Below are positions 24,195-35,325 of a DNA stretch of 64,000 bases, in pieces; positions within the stretch are counted from its first letter, which is position 1, and the number at the start of each line of letters is the position of its first letter. The DNA lies in assembly GCA_905160935.1 (NCBI GenBank), contig CAJHZI010000687.1:124001-188000 (forward strand). The letters run 5' to 3'. Source of the stretch: Enchytraeus crypticus (taxonomy: Eukaryota; Annelida; Clitellata; Enchytraeida; Enchytraeidae). Below the pieces are notes generated by a model, which worked only from the letters and a program-made list of their open reading frames with translations, did not search any database and was not told the DNA's origin. The translations under genes were made by a program, and so were the position numbers.

Positions 24195-24525
24195 TAGTCA
24201 GCTGTGTGACAACAGACAGCTGTGTGACCACAGACAGCTGTGTGACCATAGACAGCTGTGTGACCATAGACAGCTGTGTGACCTTAGACAGCTGTGTGAC
24301 CATAGACAGCTGTGTGACAACAGACAACTGTGTGACCATAGACAGCTGTGTGACCAGAAACAGCTGCGTGGCTGCAAATAGCTGCGTGGCTGTGGACAGC
24401 AACGTGGCCACAAACAGCTGCGTGGCCACAAACAGCTGCGTGGCTATAAACAGCTGTGTGGCTATAAACAGCTGCGTTGCTGCAGACAGCTGCGTGGTTG
24501 CAGACAGCTGCGTGGCTGCAGACGC
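24195..24525 (+). repeat. 21-bp minisatellite (GACAGCTGTGTGACCATA)
   Basis: About 16 units of 21 bp. Since 21 is divisible by three, several frames on both strands stay open (for example Asp-Ser-Cys-Val-Thr repeats). These are artefacts: no start context, splice site or conserved domain supports a protein. Confidence 0.92.
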
Positions 24526-24866
24526 CTGGCTCATTGAGCTGCAAAGTTTGGGAGCTGAGAGCTCAGAGTTCAGGTACCACAGTCACAACCAGACGTGAGT
24601 TGATAGGAGAGATAATGCGCCTAAGTTAAATATTTCTGCGATCTTGCGCGTAATTGAAGAAATTGGAATTAATCGCAGGTAGATTAATATGTCTAAGCTA
24701 CATGTAATTACTCACTGATCGTTTAATATGGCTAACTGGTAGGGCCTAATCTACCACCTAGTACTAAGTATTAGCATGCTATCCCGATGCAGTAAATAAA
24801 ATCTTAATGAAAATTAAGCGTTCACGATGATCACAACAGGTGAAAGACGAATGGTAAATGTGGATA
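24483..24866 (+). repeat. Segmental duplication, copy 2
   Basis: Partner of 22855-23238, about 1.63 kb downstream. It begins inside the expanded 21-bp minisatellite. Confidence 0.9.
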
Positions 24867-24869
24867 ATT

Positions 24870-26430
24870 GATAAGTGAGAATTTGAGAAAAATGTTGCTA
24901 CATTTAAAACTATTTTATCACCTGTTGTTGCTGATCATTTTAAATCTACCATCTCGACAGGGATACATCATATCAAACAATGGTAAGATTAATCCAGTGT
25001 TACATATTCTAATTTAGAATTGGTAACATATATTTGAATTGTATAGTTTTAGATCTTAAAAATTCTGCAAAACATCATTCAATCAGTTAAAAACTTCTCT
25101 TATCTTTCAGAAGTTTCTCGCCGAAGGCTATTCGAGGAAAGTCTTGAAGGGAGTTCAATTATTTACAATTATTTTAAAAACAACTATAACTACTGGATTA
25201 TAAATAGAAATTGAAATTTTTGAAAATTTAAATAACTAGGCTTAGTTGTTTATTTGCTTTTTCGGTTAATGTACTTATATAATGGCTTTCTCAGTCTTAT
25301 ATAGAAGTATTGGTTATTATTAGTATTAGTTCTAGTTAAGGTTTATTGAGTCTTAAACAAGCATGCAATTGCTTCCTGACTCTGTAGTGCTACGTTTTGT
25401 TATATTATAATTTTATTAGAAGGTCTGACTTTACGGCACTGATTAGAGTAACAGCAACATTCAGGCCCGATATATGAATAATTTAATAGATGGTTAGACT
25501 ATTGGATAAGTGAGTGAACGAATAAATGGTAATTGACTAAACGTTTAATATTTAGCCTACAAGTTCTCAAATATTAATTATGGGATCACATCAGAACCCA
25601 AACAGTTCTTGAAAGGTCTGGACAAAGAAACTATACAAAATAGTTTCTGAGATTGTTGGGACACCTATTGAGAATATCTGAAGATCGATATGCCTAGATA
25701 TTGCATTTGATTGGAAGCCAAGTCAATGAAAATGAAGAGAGGACTCTATCGATTAACGTGTTAGACTCTCAAAGGCTACGCCTCACACACGCATTTATGT
25801 AACCTATAGGTAGGGAATAATATGGCTTCAGAGTTGGTTTCCCTTGGTCTTCCTCTCAAATTTTACTCTCAGATTAGCTCTACTTGCAATTTATGCCAGG
25901 ACCACAGAAACATTTATTTAAAGTTTCCTGACGGACCCTAATGCCCTTATATCCTGAGCTATTTACACATTCAAAGGATTGAAAGATATTGGTCTTTATA
26001 ATTGGATCAGCTTGTTGGTTAAAGGTGTGTAATTACTGAGCCTCAAAGCTGACTGTACCTTAGACCTGCCACTTATCTGAACATTAAATATTCAATATAG
26101 TGTCGACAATATGGAGATAAATATTTCTGCTTCATTTATTCTAAATTTACATCATAACGAATAGCAGAATATACATGTAAATGTAACATCTCCATTGGAT
26201 AGCCCATTCGCTAGCGAGCTGTCAACCTTGAGGCTGAGATTTCAATTTCCAGACTGTATTTTTAGAACGTCGTATGGACGAGACATTGGCAGTTTATGAA
26301 CAACGAGTTTGTTTAAAGAAAGCCGAAGAAAAACCCATAAATCAGTGGCACTAGCTGAAGCTGCAGCAACAGTGCATGGACATGTATAAAGATGGCTTGA
26401 TCAATCACCCGTGCCTTCGTTCTGACTATT
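24870..26430. other. Intergenic DNA with SINE-C and element D remnants
   Basis: A fragment of element D (about 25790-25850) runs into a minus-strand SINE-C copy (about 25850-25985). No exon was recognised. Confidence 0.5.
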
Positions 26431-26444
26431 ATTTATGACAAACT

Positions 26445-26940
26445 TTACTCTCTATACCACCCTCTATCTCTCTGTACCACTCTCTCTATCTCTGTATCAC
26501 GCTCTGTCTCTCTGTGCCACTCTCTGTCTCTCTGTACCACTCTCTGTCTCTCTGTACCACCCTCTGTCTCTCTGTACCACCCTCTATCTCTCTCTGTACC
26601 ACTCTCGATCTCTCTATACAACCCTTTATCTATCTATACTACCCTCTATCTCTCTGTGCCACGCTCTGTCTCTCTGTACCACTCTCTGTCTCTCTGTACC
26701 ACCCTCTATCTCTCTGTGCCACGCTCTGTCTCTCTGTACCACTCTCTGTCTCTCTGTACCACCCTCTATCTCTCTGTACCACTCTCTGTCTCTCTGTACC
26801 ATCCTCTATCTCTCTGTACCATCCTCTATCTCTCTGTACCACACTCTATCTCTCTGTACCACTCTCTGTCTCTCCGTACCATCCTCTATCTCTCTGTACC
26901 ACTCTCTGTCTCTCTGTACCACCCTCTATCTCTCTCAATT
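26445..26940. repeat. Pyrimidine-rich ~20-bp minisatellite
   Basis: Imperfect units 'ctctctgtaccaccctctat' alternate with 'ctctctgtaccactctctgt'. The long frames through it on both strands are artefacts. Confidence 0.95.
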
Positions 26941-27092
26941 CCTACTTGATGCTTTAAAATATCAATGCCCTCTCTGCCTTGTTGTAAACCACTTCTTTCT
27001 TTCTCCACTAAGTTTCACTTCCTTTTTAAAAGTAAATAAAAGTAAGTAGACCTATAATTTTCCTGACCAGTTGTTGACCCTTATGAATAATT

Positions 27093-27240
27093 GGTGGCTT
27101 GAGCCACTGTTGAAGGTTGAGTCAATGACTTGTTGGCAAGTTGTTCGACAACGGATCAGTAGGTGCAGCGTTCCAATCCAGTGCTCTCCCCGTCACTGAC
27201 ATGCTATTCGAACAGGAAACAGACGTTAAACTTGGCCTTA
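27093..27240 (+). repeat. SINE-A copy
   Basis: Contains 'ttgttcgacaacggatcagt', the family's middle block, and the 'gacgttaaac' tail. Confidence 0.65.
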
Positions 27241-28084
27241 GCGTTAACCTTAGGTTAATCATAGTTTATCATTTTAATAAATATGATATTATTAACCTTT
27301 CGTTCCCATTGTTGCTGTTACTTATTGTTAACCCCTCAAAAACCATACACTCCCCGAACTCAGAGAAGGAAGCTACGCGAATGGAATTGAAATATAAACA
27401 ACATCTCGAGGTACTTACATAACCTGTTCGTTTAGAAGTTGGGAGGGGGAGAGGACCTTGTTTCCGGGTCCTGACCCATGGCCTTCTCTCCCTCGCCGGG
27501 TCCTTCTTGTTTGAAATTCCGCTTCGCTACAGGAATTCTGGTCGAATTAATACGTCAGACTTTGTAAAGATATATAGCATCGTCCTGGTGTGACCGGATA
27601 GAGGGAAGAGCATGGAAGCTTTTATTTCCGAGAAGACAGTCTAACAATAATTATTATGTATTATGCGAGTAATTGGTAGCCCTATATGGACTACAGTATA
27701 TTTAGGTACAAATCCTTAACAGCGGCAATTTTTGTGCTACAGCCGTCATGAGCATGAAATAGTTTTAAATACCGAACTAATGTAAGAGTCTTTCTTAGTG
27801 CACTGCCTACTGGCAGGTCCATGGTACATAACGCCTCCACTCTTCTCTGTCTTCCGCCTTCCTCTTTATTTCCACATATGAGTGGGTCTTTAAATCATCT
27901 AACATACCTAATCTCGGCCTGCCCCTGCCTCTTTTTCCTTCCATTCTACCTTCTACGACCTCTTTTAATAGACCTTCCCCCTTAGAATGTGTCCTATCAA
28001 TCTCTTCTTTCTATTTCTTAATACATTTATCAACTGTCTATCTGTGCCAACTCTCTCCATGTAAGAGTAGCAATCGTAATTCAG

Positions 28085-28310
28085 AATGTCAATAGCGTAA
28101 GGGTAACGTCATAAAGTTCGAAATGACAGATCCTGAGACGTATTGAACTCTCGTGGGTTCGAATCCCAGCCGCGTTGATCTGAGGGTATTATCTCGGACA
28201 TTCACAGTACTGGTTATACGAAAAATGGACTAAATTGCCTAACGGTGTAAACATGTGGTATAAAAAGCGATAGATATCAAAATAGTTGATCATTTCACTA
28301 TAATGCGTAT
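28085..28310 (+). repeat. SINE-C, near full copy
   Basis: tRNA-derived SINE: an A-box-like 'tagcgtaagggtaacg' near 28092 and a perfect B box GGTTCGAATCC at 28156-28166. The unit then continues through 'ttatacgaaaaatggactaa' to 'gttgatcatttcactat'. It is closely similar to 60555-60795. Confidence 0.8.
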
Positions 28311-28332
28311 TTACGTCATAAATGATTGTAAT

Positions 28333-29739
28333 TAGAGATGAGAATCGAACCGAACCCGAACCGAACCCTAAAATCTAGAATTTTAACCGAACCGAACTCG
28401 AACCCAGACTCTGACCGAACCCGAACCGAACCCGAACCCAGACTCTGGCCGAACCGAACCGAACCCGAACCCAGACTTCGTCCAAACCGAACTGAACCAA
28501 ACTCTTGTGGTTCCTTTCTTCTTCACCAGCCTGACATTAAATAAAGATAGTAAGAACAATACAAATATATATTAGTTTTTGCATTTACATGTCTTACAGC
28601 ATCTAACAGCATATATTCAGGTAAGGCTGGTTCCGACATAAATTTTAAAATGGTAGCGGTATAAAAAAATGGTAGCGAGAAGCGACACGGGCCTACAGAA
28701 GATAATGGATAGTCTGAATGATACGGCATTGAAATATGGAATGAAGACTAACATCAAAGAGACAAAAGTGATGAGAGTATTCCAGAAAAATCTGAAAATG
28801 GTTGAATCAATCTAGGTGGATTTGTTCTTGTTAAATTCAAATTATGAATTTTTTCTAATTTTAGTGTGACATTCTATATGTGTTAAGACTATCTGGAGTA
28901 AATAATTTTGCACCATAGCAATGCAATAATTTCATAACTATTTTCGTAACTTCATAATTGATCTGATAGTTTCAAATTTGAAACCCTAAGGTAAAGTATG
29001 AAGCTTATTACTGGTCAGTTGATAGCAAACGGTGTATATTATGATCGTTTTTCTATGGAAGTACACGTGTTTACCAAATCATCTTTATTTGACATTTTTA
29101 TGTTACTAAATTGCACTTTGTCTCTGAAATATTGGATCAAATTTTAGCCAAGACATTTTCACTTAATTATAAACGTATCTAATATATAGGCCTATAGAGA
29201 CAAAAAATATTTTAAAAAATTGATGAAGCATTCTATTTGCTCATTATAATCAAGGAGAATATTTAAGATACAATAATAAGGCTAAATATCTATATTATGA
29301 ACATTTGTTGGTCAACTTAAAATATTTTAAGAAATGTACAGGAATAAATATCACTTCTCTCCTTTTTTCATTGTCATATTTTTACCCAGGTGAAAAAATG
29401 TGGCAGCTATTATGACTTAATGAATTTTTAAGCCTATTTACCATAAAACATTTTAAACATGTTTGTCATAACCATGATTATTATAAGTAAAGTTAAACAA
29501 AAATGCAACATTAACCAAACCAAACCATTTCGAACTCGAATCGAACTCTTGCGAGTTGGAAAGCAAGCCGAACCCGAACCCTTGTTAGAACCGAACTCAA
29601 ACCGAACCGAACTTTAATTTTCAACGAACCGAACCGAACTCTCAAATTGTCAACTGCTAACCGATCCCGAACTGAACCGAACTTTCATTTTCAACGAACC
29701 GAACCCGAACTCTGGAAATTCATAAAATTCCCGTCTCTA
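28333..29739. mobile_element. Non-autonomous hAT-like element
   Basis: The 1407-bp element starts TAGAGATGAGAAT and ends in the inverse of TAGAGACGGGAAT. It is flanked by an 8-bp near-identical direct repeat (ATTGTAAT at 28325-28332, ATTTTAAT at 29740-29747). Subterminal arrays of CCGAAC/GAACCC motifs occupy both ends (28350-28500 and 29530-29715). An 8-bp target duplication and TAGAGATG-type ends are characteristic of the hAT superfamily. The interior has no transposase. Confidence 0.85.
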
Positions 29740-29799
29740 ATTTTAATCACATTTTGTCTATGTATAACCATTTATTGATGATAACGCACACTCTCTCTA

Positions 29800-29857
29800 C
29801 TCTAACCTCTCTCTCTCTCTCTCCCTCTCTCTCCCTTCTCTCTCTCTACCTCTCTCA

Positions 29858-29889
<32 letters not shown>

Positions 29890-29945
29890 ATCTCTCTCTG
29901 TACCTCTCTCCCTCTCTCTCTCTCTCTCTCTACCTTTCTCTACCT
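29800..29945. repeat. CT microsatellite
   Basis: Long CT-rich run directly after the hAT-like element; frames through it are artefacts. Confidence 0.95.
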
Positions 29946-30049
29946 GTGACTCTCCTTCTGTGTAGTATGGGGCCAATCTACATATTCCTATACAAACCGT
30001 TCTATAACGCTTCAAAATAAGCAGTCCTATGCCCATTAGTCCTATGCCT

Positions 30050-30132
30050 ATGTCACTGTCCTATGCCGCAGGTCCTATGTCCTATGTCCTATGTCCTATG
30101 CCTATGTCCTATGCAGCAGTCCTATGCCGATT
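30050..30132. repeat. GTCCTATGCC short tandem repeat
   Basis: About ten units of gtcctatg with spacer changes (cc, t, cagca). Confidence 0.9.
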
Positions 30133-30837
30133 AGTTCCAATCTTAAGGGATGCGTCTTTATTAAAATATAATGTATTTTGTTTGCTATGAAAAATTTGAC
30201 CTGTGAGGTTTACACTGCATACTTCGGAAGCTGCGTTAGTCGAGTCTTACAAACGCGTTTCCTTTTTTGGTTTATCACTTTCAGAATTTTGCCTATTCAT
30301 ATATACAGCACTATTTTCATAAACATTGCTTTGCAATGTTGTCTTTTGTACTTGTCTACCATTGAATTGGTGAAATAAAAAAAAATAAATGCTATCAGTT
30401 TATCTCCATTTTATCATTAATTTGTTAATCTACTTCTGTGCAGTCAATAATTGTTATTGTGTAATTTATAAAAACGCAAAAAATAAAGCTAATGATTTTC
30501 TACAAAATAAAAAAATTAATTTGTCGATATTGCGTGTAGGCGTAAATATAGTCAGCGTCAAGTTAAGTAAGAGACTTGAAACATTTAAAACAGGATCGTG
30601 GATATTGACCGATAGAATAAAAGAAAGAATAAGATTAATTTGAAAGGAATCATAAGGGAGAGAAGGAAACAACATCATTTCATAATTGTTGACCTAAACT
30701 CACTCAACCATGTCTTGATTTGCTCTTCGTTGTTGTCTCCTTGGAGTAATAACATCATCCTAGCTTCTGTCTAAATTATATTGTCCTATGTACTTCTGTA
30801 CTGCGCATTCGTCATTTTTCAGCTACACCCTCCACCG

Positions 30838-31035
30838 AAATGTCAATGACAACGACAACGACAATGACAACGACAATGACAACGACAATGACACGACAAT
30901 GACAACAACAATGACAACGACAATGATAATGACGACGACAACGGCAACGACAATGACAACGACAATGACAGTGACAATGACAGTGACAATGACAATTACA
31001 ACGACAGTGACAATGACAATGACAATGACAATGAC
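30838..31035. repeat. GACAAT/GACAAC repeat
   Basis: Hexamer-rich array; Asn-Asp or Met-Thr frames are artefacts. Confidence 0.95.
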
Positions 31036-31227
31036 CTTCAATGACAACAACGTTAACGAAACCTTCATATATTGTCGTTCCACTTCACGTTACTAGAATT
31101 ATTACTTTTCATTACGCATTATAATAAAAGTAATTAATTATAAAATGTACTCTATAGGTAAAGAACCAGCCTAAGAAACTATTTAATAGAAATTTGTTTA
31201 ATATGATCAAGAGGACATTTTTAAGAA

Positions 31228-31310
31228 GATAAAGTCATGAAGAAGACACAAACAGCTGGGTTTGATGGCGTTCAAGTAGAATTCTTAATTATGCTGAAAT
31301 GACTGTATTT
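31228..31310 (+). pseudogene. Possible LINE RT scrap
   Basis: Reads MKKTQTAGFDGVQVEFL, similar to the RT segment 'KAPGpDGIqvEfLK', then breaks at a stop. Too short for a clade. Confidence 0.4.
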
Positions 31311-31563
31311 ATAGAGTTTTGTAGAAGCTTGATTCTGAGAAACACATTTAAACTTGTAACTCTTTTAAAACTTTTAACTCATTTGGAACTTTTAAATCTT
31401 TTACTTGTAGAAGATTGTCTAACCTATGAGTGGATGCATGTTATGTTTGAAGCTCTTATTTGTTTATTGTTTTATGCACCTTTTTTCTTATCTGTGAGTT
31501 ATCAGTCTCTTTCTGGCGTATTATAAATTCATATATAATTTCTTACACATTTCTATATAACAG

Positions 31564-31817
31564 ACACTGTTAACGTCAAAACTCGCTCTACTTCACTCAA
31601 CAGTTTTCTGTCACATCTTTCTGTTGGAAAATTGAAATCATCACGTGACCACGGGGTAGTCAATGACAACCACATGACGTCATCTAAGCACAACCACGCG
31701 TATGACGATCATTTGATTACAGAAAGGCAACGCGTTGCTAGGAAAACCGTTACCATAGAGGCAGACCCTGAGAAGGAAGCTAGCGCCCCCCTTGACAGCA
31801 TGCTTAAATTAGAGGTA
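31564..31817 (+). CDS. NRXN: Neurexin, probable LNS4 exon
   Basis: The frame is open from the acceptor ctatataacag to the donor GAG|gtatga, which is phase 0. The last part, RVARKTVTIEADPEKE then SAPLDSMLKLE, follows the neurexin LNS4 pattern 'vRrgKsLkLtVDd...g...rLEF', including an exon border right after the LE of RLEF. Earlier, SVGKLKSS may correspond to the 'dAGrVkLtV' strand. The usual Trp of 'NDNeWHtV' is Leu. The start is uncertain: an acceptor at 31603 (cttcactcaacag) would also keep the frame in another entering phase. The domain's second half ('FiGhLqslxfNG') was not found downstream, so one or more small exons are probably missed between 31818 and 32694. Confidence 0.5.
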
Positions 31818-32694
31818 TGAAATTAAAATTCAGGAATTATAAATGAATACATTTTGGAATTTCAGAGAAATATCCGAACGAGAATTGACTCCAACTATGA
31901 TGAAAAGCAGATTTGAACCAGTTTCTTCCGTGCTGGTACTGCATATCCATGACGTCTTGAAGAGATGCCCTTCGGACTTCTGATCTGGGCGTTAAGTTCA
32001 CATCATCAGTCAGTTATTTAGTTAAAATGCATGTCTTTGAAGCTCTGTCATCGTATTTATGACTTTCTTAGTTTAAGTCACTGAAGTGGGTTAGGATTCC
32101 GTACAGTTTTGATTAGCATACCTATAGGGCTACAAAACAATAATATATATTTCTTATGTTGTTTGCGTACCTGTATTGTTTTCAGGGACATTCATCCCTC
32201 CAAGATTCTAAGTAAGCGTAATTAATTGGCGTGAATCAAAGTAAACCGCCGTAGTGATCATACAGTTTTGTGAAAAGCTTTTCTAAGTCTCTACAGAAAG
32301 TGATGAACATTTTAGAGCTTTCCTGTGATATTCATATAGCTATAATCCATGATCAGCTAATTTTGTAAATAATCCTCTTAACATCAGTCACCCCAAACCG
32401 AACAGCATCGTTTTAAAGATAAGTTAAACCAACTTGCAAAGCAGAATTTTGCACTGTACTTATTTATTGTTATGATATGGCTTAATATTGCTTAGTATTG
32501 CTTAGTGTTGCTTAGTATTGCTTAGTATTGCTTAGTATTGCTTATTATTGCTTAGTATTGCTTAGTTTTTAGTATCGCGATGGATGAGGCGTATATCGTA
32601 TATAGTCTATTCGTATCCCGACCCTGGATAAACTGAGATTTAAGGGACGACGACGACGATGATCTCTCAGTACTGTCTTGGTAAACTTCTGCAG
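31818..32694 (+). other. Neurexin intron region, with repeat E tail
   Basis: Holds a dispersed repeat shared with 48890-48970 and 58460-58500 ('gtctTgaagag...cttctgac'), a 10-bp 'cttagtattg' tandem array (32475-32570) and a repeat-E tail (32605-32660) ending 35 bp before the next exon. The missing part of LNS4 is expected here. Confidence 0.5.
32475..32570. repeat. 10-bp CTTAGTATTG tandem array
   Basis: About nine units of ten bases. Confidence 0.95.
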
Positions 32695-32862
32695 CTAGGT
32701 GGGGATGGACTAGAGGCAGAGCAGAGTGGGCAAGAAGGAACTAATAACAAGGAAGTGGATCATGAAGGATCGATGGTGTCGAACCCAATCAGCTTTCGAA
32801 CATCATCCAGTTATCTCATCGCTACATTGGTGCTTCATTCGACCTTCTCTATACACTTCCAG
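32695..32862 (+). CDS. NRXN: Neurexin exon: linker and start of LNS5
   Basis: 56 codons, phase 0 at both ends, between acceptor aaacttctgcag and donor CAG|gtgtgg. The C-terminal half NPISFRTSSSYLIATL then TFSIHFQ aligns with the vertebrate start of LNS5, 'dPvtFktkSSYvaLatLqaytsmhlFFQ', with the exon ending at the same Gln. The first half (Gly/Glu/Asn-rich, no cysteines) replaces the 'CxNGDidYCeLn' linker and looks unrelated. An alternative acceptor at 32670 (gatctctcag) would add eight codons beginning Tyr-Cys, which may be the remnant of that linker. Confidence 0.8.
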
Positions 32863-33137
32863 GTGTGGAGTGTTCATTTATAATCTTACGTGTGATCGTA
32901 CATGACGTTCAGTTATGCATCCGTTCTGTACAGATATAATTGGAAAGTTCGTAGATACTATTGCTATGTATTTTTTCGCAATAGACAGCAAAGCCAATGT
33001 AATTGTAGCATATATTTCATTTTACAATTTGTATGTAGTAGCAATAGTATTACATGTATTTCGTGTTGTATAGTAGTATTAGATAATGAAGCCTTGAATT
33101 CAAATAGTAAAATCATTATATTACAACTGTTCTTCAG

Positions 33138-33666
33138 ATAAAGACAGCTGATCCAGATGGTCTTCTTCTCTACATGGAAGGACAGAATCAGCACCTTCAT
33201 CTTCCACCGTCGAACAGTACCCCTACTCCAACCACACCTAGACATGACTTCCTTTGTGTGGAGCTCGTATCAGGAGTTGTCCATTACTCTTTTGACATAG
33301 GAGGGGCTGAAAATCGTATTTCTGGACGTCTAAAATCTGGGGGAGGTAGCATAGCAAACGATCGCTGGCACACAGTCGCCATCTTGCGTCCTAGTATGAC
33401 TCAGCATATTCTGCGCGTGGATGACTCAGTGGCCTTCGTTCATCAGTCCAATCCGATCAGCTTTGAGTTGATTGACAGGCTATATATAGCTGGGGTACCC
33501 GCCCATATGTACCGTAGGCTATCGGAAGGCGTGGTTAACAGGCGAGGGTTTCGCGGCTGTCTGGGTTCTGTTGATTTAGATGGCAATGGGGCGGGGCTAC
33601 TGGAGCAAGAGGGGCGTGTCATATTGCCTTCAGCCTATCTGAGAGATATACGGAGAGGCTGTAACG
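33138..33666 (+). CDS. NRXN: Neurexin exon: LNS5 core
   Basis: 176 codons plus one base; acceptor ctgttcttcag, donor AACG|gtttgt; phases 0 and 1. It starts IKTADPDGLLLYMEG (family: FKTxxxDGlilYn). Then come FLCVELVSGVVHYSFDIGG, NDRWHTVAILR, RLYIAGVP and FRGCLGSVDLDG, and it closes at RRGCN, which supplies the second half of the domain disulfide. This is the laminin-neurexin-sex hormone globulin (LNS/LamG) fold of the presynaptic adhesion receptor neurexin. A Pro/Thr/Ser/His-rich loop of about 20 residues (HLPPSNSTPTPTTPRH) after the first strand is extra compared with vertebrates. FLC adds an unpaired cysteine. Confidence 0.93.
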
Positions 33667-34049
33667 GTTTGTATCAATACAATACTGTTTCGTTAGGTCT
33701 CAAATAAAGTATTTTATGCGTAATTATTAATTGCTGTTAACGCTTATCATAGGGCTCTGTAAGTAGAAAAGTGGTGGTCCAAAATGGATTAGTCACAGGC
33801 ATGACAGACATGCTCCCACTAAACCAAGATTCATATCAAACCAGTGGAAACATTGATAAAATAAGCTATGCAGTCCCAACTAAGCGTAACTCCTTGAGTG
33901 ATAGAACCTTTCCAAATACAGTTTCGCAGTAGCAATCGCTAAAATTATGGCATTTATGACACGAGAGTGATTTCCTGAGGTTCCAGTTGAATTTCTAAGA
34001 CTAATTAATTGATGTAATAGGGTTCCACACAAATAGGCCTATTTATAGT

Positions 34050-34130
34050 GGTGGCCCTTCTCAATTACCGATATAGACAAGGGCCGTGAGGCCCTTGTCT
34101 ATATCGGTAATTGGGAATTGTGAGGGCCAC
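34050..34130. repeat. Long hairpin with 4-nt loop
   Basis: A 25-bp perfect stem ('aattaccgatatagacaagg' plus 'gcc') around loop gtga, with outer arms gtggccct / agggccac extending it after a small asymmetric bulge. Confidence 0.92.
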
Positions 34131-35119
34131 GGCAGATACTCCTGATATATAAATTAAAGAACTTAACCGAACATCGATTCCAATTCAACGTGATAGTTGA
34201 TGTTAATATCGACTCAGTGCGACTCTTCTTTTGTTGGTCCTCCGTCACTAACAGCTGCTCTTGTGGGTGGACAACCCGCGTTGTGAGTTGAAAATAATTT
34301 GATAGAATTCACTGATTTTCGATGCTCATAAATTAAGATATCTTTAACGATATACAATCTTCTGTCGCTCTAGTCTGCGCAGATCGCTGTAATTTGTCGT
34401 GTAAAAAAGTTGATACCAAAACTGAATCTAATGGTAACTCCTTAGCTAGAAGTAATATCAGAAATAGAGAAGCTGTAAGAGAATTGGAATAAACCAACAA
34501 AACGTTTTGTCAGCCTCTCCGGATACATTTTCTCAATCATACGTTGCCCATGAGTCAGAGCTCAGAATGAACTTAGTCAGTTCAGAATTAATTAATTAGT
34601 CTTTGCATTCTGTTAATGAAGTAAAGTAAATATTGAAGTGCTGTATTACGTAAATGAAGGATCTTCTAATTCAATTTTCTTTTCCCACTGCTCGATGTTG
34701 TCATTTTCGACGATAACGCCATAGTTGCTATAATATAATATGTAAATGCAATATCGTCTTTTTAGAATCGAATTCTAGCTCCTCAGGTATGTAACACTGG
34801 TCAACTTCGTAGTTTTCATTTTCACACTTGTAGAATGTAGACGTATGTTTTCTTTTGTATATTTCTTAGTTGTTTTTATTTGTTTACTTACCTATCTGTG
34901 TTTAATCTTTTGGCTTTTCTTTCAATCGACTTTCTATCAATGTGCTGAGATTCGACGCAGCTTCATCACACCTTTTACTCGAAGAACTCGATTGGTCAAA
35001 TTAACTTTAAATCGACCATTACTTTCTTTATATAGTAGTTTTTCAAACCCGTAACCTAGAAATTTGGGGTAAAAGGTATATTAAACGTTAGTTAGTAATA
35101 ATTGGTATAATTATAATTT

Positions 35120-35325
35120 TATCCCAGTTGTGTCCGGGTTGTGAAGATTGAAGAATAGGTCAATCCTGGACTGCACGTGTCGTATAAGGCGACAACACAT
35201 GGATCCAAACCAAGGTCAAAAATGGCATTCGGCTGGCAAGCGCCTAGGCTCCAGAAAATGCCACAAAATTGTCTAATCCCGACCATAGTTAAACTGGCAT
35301 TCAAGGAAAGACGGTGATGAGTAGG
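35120..35325 (+). repeat. Repeat element E, full copy
   Basis: Head 'tgtgtccgggttgtgaag', middle 'cgcctaggctccagaaaatg', tail 'cgaccatagttaaactggca'. Matches 14130-14415. Confidence 0.75.

Noticed and set aside
24154..24598. Overlapping open frames of 77-130 codons on both strands
   Set aside because: They arise from a 21-bp tandem array; no start context, splice sites or conserved domain.
26435..27049. 204-codon frame rich in Leu, Ser and Tyr
   Set aside because: Pyrimidine minisatellite; several frames open at once.
32185..32210. 26-bp potential microexon (ttttcag|GGACATTC...TAA|gtaagc)
   Set aside because: Excellent splice sites, but its length breaks phase between the probable LNS4 exon and the exon at 32695. 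Not called, though worth checking in RNA.
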